Assembly: GCA_031273825.1 (NCBI GenBank)
Contig: JAISRB010000095.1
Location: 1-32,121 of the forward strand
Origin: Clostridiales bacterium
GTDB taxonomy: Bacteria > Bacillota > Clostridia > Christensenellales > JAISNN01
DNA: 32,121 nucleotides
Reading direction: 5' to 3'
Shown: one piece after another, positions 26,245 to 32,121 of the stretch
Layout of the letters: every line of letters begins with the position of its first letter
Numbering within the stretch: position 1 is the first letter of the stretch
Notes under the pieces: model-generated
Seen by the model: the letters and a program-made list of their open reading frames with translations, nothing else
Told to the model about the DNA's origin: nothing
The model's database searches: none
Made by a program: the position numbers and the translations under genes

Positions 26245-27318
26245 TTATTTGTTTTCCTCAAAAAATCTCAGCTCGTCTACCTTTTCAAACCACGTTTTGC
26301 AGGCGTCTACCAGCTTAGGCGCATAGGAAATGCACTCGCGCATTAGCCTGAGTATCGCCAAATTTATCTCGATATCAAACCCGTCGATAGACGGAATCAG
26401 CCAGCCGTACATGTCTATCATTCCGCTTTCCGACGCGGTATAGATCGCCCGTTTTTGGTCCTCGTCGCCGTGCAATATTTCATGGTCGCCCTTCAAAAAG
26501 GCCAACGCCGCGACGAGCGCGTTCGCGCCCCAGTCGGAGACCGTCGCGGTTATTATGTCGTCGGCCGCGCTGTCTGCGGCAATCCCGCCGCCGCAGCCGC
26601 AACGGCAGCGGCCCTCGGCCGCATAAGGTATATATTTGTTTATATGTCCGCCTATCGCGCCCATGCCGATTTCGTTGCCGAGGTCGCCTATGGCTATCGT
26701 CGGTATGCCCTTTTCCTTTGCCGTCTTAAAAAATATATCGGTCTTGGCCTCAAGCTTTGTCACGTCAAGCCCCGTCGCGTTGTGATAAACGCCTTTTTTG
26801 TTCGCGCCGGGAGCCTCCGTCGAAATTACGACGGGAGGCGTCGCGGTCTTTAACATTTGAAGAGCCTGCGCCTTTGCCTTTCCCGCATATTTGGTAAAGG
26901 TTACAACGCCCATCGAGACGGGATATTCCTTTAATTCCTCGATATCCTCGTATAGGTGCAAGCCCATAACGCGCGACAGCCGTCTGACCGCCTCGAGGTT
27001 ATCCTCCGGGCAAACTATGACGGGCTTTGCCTTAAAGGCCTTTACGAGCGCGCGCGCGATAAACATCGCGCCGATAATGCCGTCCATCTCGGCCTTTTTG
27101 TGCGACAAAAGCACAAAGCCCGTTATGATATATACGATATCGTTTTCCTTTACCAGACCGATAAGCCTTTCGGCGGCGTTTATCGTCAAGGGCTTGCCGG
27201 TATACTCTCTCGCCGCCTTATATAAGATTCTGCAAACTCCGTACCCTCTCGGGTCGAGATTCATCAGATTGTCAAGGTTTTGTCCTATGTTGAGCTTGGT
27301 CAATTCGTCCTGCGTCAT
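26245..27318 (-). CDS. DUF4392 protein, D-glutamate cyclase C-terminal domain homologue
   Basis: The 357-residue protein aligns by eye with the C-terminal half of animal DGLUCY (DUF4392/GLUCM_C): ITGFVLLSHKKAEMDGIIGA around residues 65-84, STEAPGANKKGVYHNATGLD around 166-185, GDLGNEIGMGAI around 211-222 and a Cys/Gly cluster RCRCGCGGG at 237-245. DGLUCY forms 5-oxo-D-proline from D-glutamate in mitochondria. As a stand-alone bacterial protein next to pxpB, with DUF1445 in the same operon, the same reaction is likely but inferred. AAAGGAGACCAGGCAAA precedes the ATG. The paired cysteines could bind a metal, which the sequence alone cannot show. Confidence 0.85.
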   Translation of the reverse strand: MTQDELTKLNIGQNLDNLMNLDPRGYGVCRILYKAAREYTGKPLTINAAERLIGLVKENDIVYIITGFVLLSHKKAEMDGIIGAMFIARALVKAFKAKPVIVCPEDNLEAVRRLSRVMGLHLYEDIEELKEYPVSMGVVTFTKYAGKAKAQALQMLKTATPPVVISTEAPGANKKGVYHNATGLDVTKLEAKTDIFFKTAKEKGIPTIAIGDLGNEIGMGAIGGHINKYIPYAAEGRCRCGCGGGIAADSAADDIITATVSDWGANALVAALAFLKGDHEILHGDEDQKRAIYTASESGMIDMYGWLIPSIDGFDIEINLAILRLMRECISYAPKLVDACKTWFEKVDELRFFEENK

Positions 27319-27350
27319 TTTGCCTGGTCTCCTTTTTTTAGGCGTTATTA

Positions 27351-28190
27351 TTATTTTGTTTCTTCATAAAATTCTTCAAGCAAAGCGTCCTGTATCCTTT
27401 TGAGAAGCTCGGGCGCCTTTCCTCCGACGGGCTTGCCGTCAACCTCCGACGCGCCTATGCAAAGCTGACCCGCGCTCGATATAATTACCTCGTCGGCGGA
27501 AAATAAGTCCGCGACGTTAAACGGCGTTTCGTCTACGGGTATGCAAAGCTTTTTGCACACTCTGATTATGTGCATTCTCGTAATTCCCGGGAGTATGAGG
27601 CGGTCGGTAGGCGCGGTTATAAATTTGCCGTCCTTGATTATCGATATGTTGCTGTGGGCGCATTCAGTAACCCGTCCGCCTCTGTGCAAAATAGTTTCGT
27701 CGCAACCGATACTCTCGGCTCTTTGCGACGCCATAACGCTCGGAAGCAGATTGAGCGTCTTGATATTGCAATGCAAAAAGCGCGTATCCTCGGCGGTTAT
27801 GACCTTGAGCTTCTTTGTCACGTCCTTTATCTTTGCCGGCTTCAATACTATCCATATGTTGGCCTTAATTTTAGGGTCAAACGAATGATTTCTGACTTGA
27901 GTTCCCCTCGTCGCCTGCCAATAGACAAAGAGGTCGCCGGTCTCGACCTTTTTGACCATATCCTTCAAAAGGTCTTTCATCTCTTGCTTTGTCACCGGCA
28001 AATTGATGTCAAGCAAGCCCGCGCTGTTAAAAAAGCGGTCTATGTGGTCGTCAAGCGCGTAAATCTTATAATTTGCGCTATATGTAGCGTCATAAACGCC
28101 GTCTCCAAAAAAACAAACCCTGTCGTTGAACGGAATCGTCATCTTTTCCAATTCGTCATATCTTCCGTTGTAGTAGCCTAAGTTCTTCAC
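27351..28190 (-). CDS. dat: D-amino acid aminotransferase (class IV, PLP)
   Basis: This enzyme moves the amino group between D-amino acids and 2-oxo acids, typically D-Ala + 2-oxoglutarate to pyruvate + D-Glu. The 279-residue protein is a class IV fold with PLP Lys144 in CNIKTLNLL, Glu176 in VTECAHSN and the LPGITR phosphate loop. Three residues mark D-amino acid specificity by analogy with the Bacillus enzyme: Tyr33 in GDGVYDA and the Arg100-x-His102 pair in QVRNHSFD. Branched-chain and aminodeoxychorismate relatives lack that trap. It starts with GTG at 28190 behind GGAGG and is the first gene of the operon, 32 nt before the DUF4392 gene. Confidence 0.9.
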   Translation of the reverse strand: MKNLGYYNGRYDELEKMTIPFNDRVCFFGDGVYDATYSANYKIYALDDHIDRFFNSAGLLDINLPVTKQEMKDLLKDMVKKVETGDLFVYWQATRGTQVRNHSFDPKIKANIWIVLKPAKIKDVTKKLKVITAEDTRFLHCNIKTLNLLPSVMASQRAESIGCDETILHRGGRVTECAHSNISIIKDGKFITAPTDRLILPGITRMHIIRVCKKLCIPVDETPFNVADLFSADEVIISSAGQLCIGASEVDGKPVGGKAPELLKRIQDALLEEFYEETK

Positions 28191-28223
28191 TGTTGTGATA
28201 TCCTCCGTAATTTTCTGCCTTTT

Positions 28224-28252
28224 ATTATAGTACTACAAAAAAAAAAAGTAAA
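28224..28252 (-). promoter_or_regulatory. promoter of the dat-to-alr operon
   Basis: TTTACT (28252-28247), a 17-nt spacer made mostly of Ts, and TATAAT (28229-28224) lie about 35 nt upstream of the dat GTG. No palindrome or riboswitch-like structure is evident in the short leader, so control by substrate is not visible here. Confidence 0.7.
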
Positions 28253-28324
28253 GAAAAATTTATGTGAAATTCAAAAGATTTTGCACCGAAAGTTCAGATT
28301 TTTTTTGCCGCGCGCAATCGGACG

Positions 28325-28462
28325 TCAAAGAGCGGCCGCATCCTTTGATTCGCTGTCCTTAAGGACGTTGCAAATATCAACTACGGAAAAGTACCGTTCC
28401 TCTTTTTCCGCATCCCAATGAGAACGGATATTTTTGTTTTCAAAGATTTTTATGTTGCTCAT
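28325..28462 (-). pseudogene. truncated BRO-N/antirepressor-type protein, N-terminal fragment
   Basis: Too short for the ORF track. AGGAGAAAGCT leads to an ATG at 28462 and a 45-residue frame beginning MSNIKIFENKNIRSHWDAEK, then EERYFSVVDICNVLKDSES, ending at a TGA. The start closely resembles the N-terminus of phage-type BRO-N/DinD-like proteins, which normally continue for 100-250 residues with KYWNTLK-like sequence. Here everything after the VL helix is gone. The ribosome binding site is intact, so a short peptide could still be made, but I read it as the relic of a mobile-element gene at the left end of the island. Confidence 0.65.
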
Positions 28463-28531
28463 AGCTTTCTCCTAATAGCTTCAATTTTCTTTATTTCCTT
28501 TTTTCTATGCGCCGAATGCAAAAGAAACAAA

Positions 28532-28963
28532 TTAAGCTTGCCTGCCGCCTGCCCCGTTCGTTCGTCTTATTATAAACTTAACAGGCGAGCCTATCGACGT
28601 TTCCGTCTTGATAAAAGCGGCGTTTTCTCCGCATATGACGATAGAGGGCGACATATTATCCATGGCGATTTGCAAGGCTTTGTCAAACGGCTCAAATGTT
28701 CCGTCATATTGATTTTCCGTTATAATATAGCAATTATTGTTTATATCAAAATATTTTGATATACTTGTTTTTATCTCGGCATAAGTAAGCCGCGGACTTC
28801 GTTCCGCAATATATTTCGGATTTATTATATTGTCCGCGTTATGAGCAAAGCGATGCGCCGCGTCGATACGCTTGTTTTTAGAGAACAATTCAAAGAGCAA
28901 TCTATCTTGCGCCGGCTTTTCAATGAATGTCCTAACAAATTTTTCCTCAATTAATCTATCCAT
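28532..28963 (-). CDS. uncharacterised small protein of the AT-rich island
   Basis: A 143-residue protein I cannot assign to a named family. It opens MDRLIEEKFVRTFIEKPAQD, with a following RLLFELFSKNKRIDAAHRFAHNA segment whose RF-H pattern I have the impression of having seen in small Firmicutes proteins near toxin or mobile loci; I cannot confirm this. The second half alternates predicted strands and helices (NNCYIITENQYDG, PSIVICGENAAFI). There is no signal peptide or membrane span. Its ribosome binding site is weak. Codon use is clearly more AT-rich than in the flanking operon genes. An immunity-type role is possible but unsupported. Confidence 0.65.
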   Translation of the reverse strand: MDRLIEEKFVRTFIEKPAQDRLLFELFSKNKRIDAAHRFAHNADNIINPKYIAERSPRLTYAEIKTSISKYFDINNNCYIITENQYDGTFEPFDKALQIAMDNMSPSIVICGENAAFIKTETSIGSPVKFIIRRTNGAGGRQA

Positions 28964-29023
28964 ACAATCACTCGCTATTGTCCTCTACGATTAGCTACTT
29001 AAGTTATTAGTTTGCCATAAACG

Positions 29024-29497
29024 CTAATCCCCGCACCAACGGTTCACAACCTCCGTTCTTTTTTGAATAAACGCTCCGTAAGTCTCCAACTCTCCTTTTA
29101 AAGAATGGCTACAAGCGGCAATATCCTTTTCTAAAACGGTTAACTCGTTTGATAAAAATATGCCCGCTTTAAAAATATCATCATTGGTTATTTTGTCATG
29201 AAACATAATCACGGCTCTCCAATAGCTTGCTTTAAATATTTTATCTGCTATTGCATGGCGATTCCCATTATTTGTTTGGACAAGAGACCGGCTCATAATA
29301 AAATCCTCGTTAGCCACTTCAAAAGATGTATATACTATGATTTCCTTTCCTTTTTTTATATAATGAACCTCGTCCGATATAAGATCGGAATAAACTTTTT
29401 TGCGATCCGAATAAACCCTTCTGCAAAAACCGTTTTTCTTTAAAAAGTCAAAGTTCATTTTTATCAGAGACAAATTGCTAATAATCGTTTCCCCCAT
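29024..29497 (-). CDS. uncharacterised small protein of the AT-rich island
   Basis: A 157-residue soluble protein without a family I recognise. The first half looks beta-rich, with two strand pairs in CRRVYSDRKKVYSDLISDEV and HYIKKGKEIIVYTSFEV; the second half is helical, ending ELETYGAFIQKRTEVVNRWC. The ATG at 29497 has only GGAG about 14 nt upstream, and Met14 (29458) has no better site, so the start is uncertain. The shape (small, acidic-to-neutral, strand pairs then helices) is like many toxin-immunity proteins, but I see no toxin gene nearby. It is co-oriented with the other island genes. Confidence 0.6.
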   Translation of the reverse strand: MGETIISNLSLIKMNFDFLKKNGFCRRVYSDRKKVYSDLISDEVHYIKKGKEIIVYTSFEVANEDFIMSRSLVQTNNGNRHAIADKIFKASYWRAVIMFHDKITNDDIFKAGIFLSNELTVLEKDIAACSHSLKGELETYGAFIQKRTEVVNRWCGD

Positions 29498-29549
29498 ATC
29501 GTTTTTTATCGCTCCAACCTTTTCAACCGCCCGGTTTTATCATAGGAAT

Positions 29550-30104
29550 TTACACGGTTTTTATCTTTTTCTTATAATTATTATGATTATATAGCAGTTC
29601 AATATCTTTATTTTCACAGCCGCCGTATTTTATTGAGGAAATATCCGATATCGAAAACAAGCAAACCCCGTCCGGCTCGCCGAAGTAATTTACCGATTCA
29701 ATTTCGCAAATATCTTGCTCTATATCCGCATTCGACACAATTCCCGTCACGTCTCTTTTATTGCTTTCTAACAACTGAACGTCAATTATCCTTTTATTAT
29801 TTTTTGCCGATAATAACAATTCAAGCAGAATATCTTGACTGTTAAATTCATGTTCAAAAAGCTTTACGTTCTTTAATTTGATGAACCTTTCTATTTTGCC
29901 GTTATACTCCGTATGCTTTTCAATTCTCACAATACTATTGATTTTGTATAACGTCAAACCGCTCTCCTCGCCCGTCGGCTCGACTCCGCTTATGATGACA
30001 TTATCATCGTCTACGGCAATGATTTTTCCTACTCCGAAGTTTTCGCTGTCTAAATCGGTATAAATGGCGACAAACTCTCCTATTTTTAATGCTTTTTTGT
30101 TCAT
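29550..30104 (-). CDS. island protein with duplicated beta-rich module (paralogue of 30172-30708)
   Basis: A 184-residue unknown protein that is clearly homologous to its upstream neighbour. Both share EFVAIYTDLD.../ELCGVYTDAD... near the N-terminus and a GxxDG...I..I pattern. Within this protein the pattern occurs twice: VGKIIAVDDDNVIISGVEPT then GLTLYKINSIVRI (about residues 21-58), and TGIVSNADIEQDICEIESVN then GEPDGVCLFSISDISSI (about 119-157). This suggests two copies of a small barrel-like module joined by a helical linker. No membrane span. AAGGGG lies 13 nt before the ATG, a long spacing. Function unknown. Confidence 0.65.
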   Translation of the reverse strand: MNKKALKIGEFVAIYTDLDSENFGVGKIIAVDDDNVIISGVEPTGEESGLTLYKINSIVRIEKHTEYNGKIERFIKLKNVKLFEHEFNSQDILLELLLSAKNNKRIIDVQLLESNKRDVTGIVSNADIEQDICEIESVNYFGEPDGVCLFSISDISSIKYGGCENKDIELLYNHNNYKKKIKTV

Positions 30105-30171
30105 TATAGTATCTTAGCCCCTTTTTTTATTAGTTTTACTTTTATTATTCGTCTCCCGATAACAATTATCT

Positions 30172-30708
30172 TTAATCGTTTAGCTTCGACAAAAGTTCTA
30201 TCTTTCTTTCGTCGGACGAATCACAGGATATATGGCTGATTCTATTGATTTCTATAAAGGCTTCGCCGTCGGGCTTTCCGGCTTCCGTAACTAAAAAGAC
30301 GCGCGCTATTTTGTCTCCGGCGTCCTTTATAAAGCCGATGATATTCTTATTTCCGCTTTCATACAATTCTATAGCGCAAACCTTTTTTTCTTTTAACGCA
30401 AAGAGCAACAAAGAACGTGTCATACCGCAACCACATTCTATCTCCCGATATTTTTGCCGCCCGTAATATTCAAGCAACCGCCGTATATTGGTTATATACT
30501 CATTTTTTATTTCGATATTAAAAACCTTTTCAATCGGCTTGCACAAAACGCCGTCAGCTTTCCCGTATTGATCTATACTTTCCAATAAAAAAAACGTCTC
30601 GTCGCAATCTAAAACATATCCGACGGAAAATTTACTTGTATCGTCCGCATCGGTATAGACTCCGCAAAGCTCTCTTGTTTTTATCATATCTTTTAGTATT
30701 TTTATCAT
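30172..30708 (-). CDS. island protein with duplicated beta-rich module (paralogue of 29550-30104)
   Basis: A 178-residue unknown protein. The first module runs VGYVLDCDETFFLLESIDQY then GKADGVLCKPIEKVFNI; the second runs IGFIKDAGDKIARVFLVTEA then GKPDGEAFIEINRISHI. Between them is a helical stretch with paired cysteines (IECGCGMTR). Overall order, spacing and motifs match the next gene downstream, so the pair arose by tandem duplication. ACGGAGAAACT before the ATG is a good ribosome binding site. The promoter at 30875-30904 probably drives it. An SH3- or Sm-like fold for the modules is only a guess from the strand pattern. Confidence 0.68.
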   Translation of the reverse strand: MIKILKDMIKTRELCGVYTDADDTSKFSVGYVLDCDETFFLLESIDQYGKADGVLCKPIEKVFNIEIKNEYITNIRRLLEYYGRQKYREIECGCGMTRSLLLFALKEKKVCAIELYESGNKNIIGFIKDAGDKIARVFLVTEAGKPDGEAFIEINRISHISCDSSDERKIELLSKLND

Positions 30709-30754
30709 AGTTTCTCCGTTTAATTATCGCCGCCGACAAACAATCGGCTACATT

Positions 30755-30868
30755 TTAACTCCCATATAACACGCCTTGCAACTCTCGCGCAAGCCAAAAC
30801 TCATAACCGCTCTCGTCTACGCGCTTTATATCCTCAAATTTCTTTGCTTGCCGCTTTTCTAATTCCAT
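30755..30868 (-). pseudogene. truncated DinD/BRO-N-type protein, N-terminal fragment
   Basis: A 37-residue frame from the ATG at 30868: MELEKRQAKKFEDIKRVDES then GYEFWLARELQGVL, ending YGS and a stop. It closely resembles the start of DNA-damage-inducible protein D (FE.IK..DE.G.E.W.ARELQ.VLGY...), which is normally over 250 residues. The break falls right after the VL helix, the same place at which the fragment at 28325 ends. A strong promoter immediately precedes it, with the predicted transcript start almost at the ATG, so any translation would be leaderless. Probably the relic of a mobile-element gene whose promoter now serves the island. Confidence 0.65.
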
Positions 30869-30874
30869 ATTTTT

Positions 30875-30904
30875 ATTATACCTTGTTTTCTTGCGAAAAG
30901 TCAA
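30875..30904 (-). promoter_or_regulatory. promoter at the right end of the island
   Basis: TTGACT (30904-30899), an 18-nt spacer and TATAAT (30880-30875) form a strong vegetative promoter. The ATG of the DinD-like fragment is six nt beyond the -10 box. It probably transcribes the paralogue pair and perhaps the rest of the island. Confidence 0.75.
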
Positions 30905-30937
30905 TTAAAGCGTCGCCGCAAAAACTCAAATTTCAGA

Positions 30938-30961
30938 GCAAACGCATTTTCATGCGTTCGC
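30938..30961 (-). terminator. GAAA-loop hairpin after the M28 gene, possible terminator
   Basis: On the minus strand GCGAACGCAT-GAAA-ATGCGTTTGC makes a ten-pair stem (one G-U) with a GNRA-type tetraloop, starting six nt past the M28 stop. AAATTTGAG occurs on both sides, and GAGTTTTTGC follows at a distance, so the U-tract is offset from the stem. Confidence 0.5.
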
Positions 30962-30966
30962 CCCGC

Positions 30967-31920
30967 TCAAATTTTATTTAAATATTCCGTCGCTATAGTC
31001 GCATAAAAGTCTATCATAGCCTCGTCCAAAAAGTTGTCGTTTTTGGAATGAGTGTCGGACAGCTTGGTCAGGGCTTTTATCGCCGATTTTGACGTCGAGA
31101 TAAAGGTCACGGCGCGTATATCCGAAAAAGGCATGGAATCCGTCGGCAGCAGCGGCGTTTTGTAGACGGATATAACCGCGTCTTTCGGCGCGACGGCTTT
31201 GATTTCATTCGCGACCGACAGACCGTCTTGGTTGTGGGTATAGATGCAGATATCCTTGTCGCGGCCGCCTACGCAGTCAAAATTCAGCAAAATCTTTTTT
31301 GAATATTCCGCTCTTCCCGATTCGGCGATCAACCGTTTTTTTAATTTTTTAGAGCCGAGCGTGCCGTTTTCCTCGTCGTCAAAAAATACAAAACAGATTT
31401 TTTCAAAAAGCTCCGGGTTGCTCTTTGACAGTCTGTCGGCGACGTCGAGGAGCGCGATACAGCCGCTCGTGTTGTCGTTAAAGTTAAATTTGTTGTCAAA
31501 TATAAAGCTAAAAGCCGTGTATACTCCGCAAGTCGCAAAGAATAACGCCGCGTAAGGCCACCCCAAAAACACGCCCGAAAGCGTCGTTCCCGCTATGACA
31601 AACGCTATTATGCACGACATGACGGCGATATCGCCTATTATTCCGGCGCGGTTGGTGACAAATACGGGCGGCATGGTCAAGCCGCTTTTTGACGTGTCAT
31701 AATGCGCGGTCAAGAGAACCTCGGCTTTTTTTTCGTCGCCGAATATGAGGTTCGTCGTCTTTTCAAAGCCGCCGTCGGCTCTGCCCGATATGCCGCGCTC
31801 CGACATATATTCCTTTATGTAATTAAAAAATTCGCGTTTTACTTCGGGCTTTCTCCTGACGCGAAACCGTTCGTCCTCGCATAGATCGCGGTTTAGCTTT
31901 TTGATATTTTCATTCGGCAT
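30967..31920 (-). CDS. M28-family zinc peptidase with internal membrane segments
   Basis: The 317-residue protein carries the M28 set: His73-x-Asp75 (LLTAHYDTS), bridging Asp149 (FNDNTSG), Asp182-Glu183-Glu184 (FFDDEENG), Asp215 (NFDCVGG) and His291 (DTHSKND). As in the peptidase at 18924, hydrophobic segments (about residues 92-112 and 117-140) sit between the first ligand and the bridging Asp. It lacks the N-terminal span pair of that protein. The track start at 32112 runs through the previous gene in another frame; AAGGAGAAAGAAAAAT places the start at the ATG at 31920. Substrate unknown. A hairpin follows the stop. Confidence 0.87.
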   Translation of the reverse strand: MPNENIKKLNRDLCEDERFRVRRKPEVKREFFNYIKEYMSERGISGRADGGFEKTTNLIFGDEKKAEVLLTAHYDTSKSGLTMPPVFVTNRAGIIGDIAVMSCIIAFVIAGTTLSGVFLGWPYAALFFATCGVYTAFSFIFDNKFNFNDNTSGCIALLDVADRLSKSNPELFEKICFVFFDDEENGTLGSKKLKKRLIAESGRAEYSKKILLNFDCVGGRDKDICIYTHNQDGLSVANEIKAVAPKDAVISVYKTPLLPTDSMPFSDIRAVTFISTSKSAIKALTKLSDTHSKNDNFLDEAMIDFYATIATEYLNKI

Positions 31921-31949
31921 ATTTTTCTTTCTCCTTGCATGTCGTTTTT

Positions 31950-32121
31950 TTAAAAGCATTCCTTTTTTATTTTTTCGTATTCCGCGGCCTCCGCGTCCGT
32001 CAAGCCCGACTCCTCCCCGCTCTTTTCGACGGTCAGAAGCCTTGTGACAAAACGGCTTCTTTCGGGGCTTATTTTTAGGCGCGTCGATATAAAAAACGAC
32101 GCCGCCACGCAAACTACCAGC
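31950..32121 (-). CDS. C-terminal end of an unknown membrane-anchored protein, cut by window edge
   Basis: Not in the ORF track. The minus-strand frame entering at the right edge reads LVVCVAASFFISTRLKISPE, then RSRFVTRLLTVEKSGEESGL, and ends EYEKIKKECF before a TAA. It starts with the tail of a hydrophobic segment and continues with a charged, probably cytoplasmic tail. It ends 29 nt before the M28 start, so the two are likely co-transcribed. The track's 381-residue reading of this region for the M28 gene conflicts with this frame and is Arg/Lys/Gly-rich, as out-of-frame translation would be. Confidence 0.55.
   Translation of the reverse strand, partial: LVVCVAASFFISTRLKISPERSRFVTRLLTVEKSGEESGLTDAEAAEYEKIKKECF

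Noticed and set aside
28532-29497. Toxin-immunity cassette
   Set aside because: The size and shape of the two island proteins are suggestive, but no toxin, secretion signal or named immunity family could be recognised, so no such function is claimed.
31921-32112. N-terminal extension of the M28 peptidase as given in the ORF track
   Set aside because: The extension is Arg/Lys/Gly-rich, overlaps a better reading frame of the preceding gene, and a good ribosome binding site precedes the ATG at 31920.

Overview
The window reads as chromosomal DNA of a Gram-positive, Clostridia-like bacterium. This is an inference from strong AGGAGG-type ribosome binding sites, TTGACA/TATAAT-type promoters with 17-18 bp spacers, a short-form HisG that needs HisZ, a single-span Gram-positive-style signal peptidase I, and a pxp 5-oxoprolinase cluster resembling the one in Bacillus. 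No species can be named. Every gene I accept lies on the minus strand, so transcription runs from right to left throughout, as expected for one leading-strand arm. No rRNA, tRNA, CRISPR array or complete insertion sequence was seen.

From left to right: (1) 1-1853, hisZ-hisG with its own promoter; hisG runs off the left edge. (2) 1941-5899, a tight five-gene run in transcription order HD-domain protein, alpha/beta hydrolase, recX, P1 (S58) peptidase, nnrD. (3) 5954-13950, housekeeping and unknown genes: a helical-repeat protein, a TPR protein, hslO (Hsp33), a SAM methyltransferase, a six-span membrane protein, lepB, and a large alpha/beta-hydrolase-like protein with a clear promoter. (4) 14008-17233, the glgB-glgC glycogen unit with a consensus promoter, bracketed by two nearly identical inverted palindromes. 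(5) 17281-18906, a 0.5 kb nest of hairpin repeats and a DUF1016/PDDEXK nuclease gene flanked by 23-bp direct repeats. (6) 18924-20138, a membrane M28 peptidase, followed by a second repeat patch. (7) 20469-21653, gap with terminator, promoter and a palindrome over the promoter. (8) 21680-28252, a seven-gene operon dat / DUF4392 / pxpB / pxpC / DUF1445 / pxpA / alr. (9) 28325-30904, an AT-rich island of four unknown small genes between two truncated BRO-N/DinD-type remnants. (10) 30967-32121, a second membrane M28 peptidase and the end of an upstream gene.

The most interesting system is region 8. Read together, its genes spell a route from D-amino acids to L-glutamate: alanine racemase (L-Ala/D-Ala), D-amino acid aminotransferase (D-Ala + 2-oxoglutarate to D-Glu), a D-glutamate cyclase whose two domains (DUF1445 and DUF4392, fused in animal DGLUCY) are separate genes here, and the ATP-dependent 5-oxoprolinase PxpABC. 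The genes overlap or lie within about 40 nt of each other, behind one promoter. The stereochemistry of the 5-oxoproline step is the open question.

Several start codons in the supplied ORF track are too far upstream. In two cases (glgB and the 12253 gene) the proposed TTG start is actually the -35 box of the promoter. I corrected these where a ribosome binding site decides the matter.
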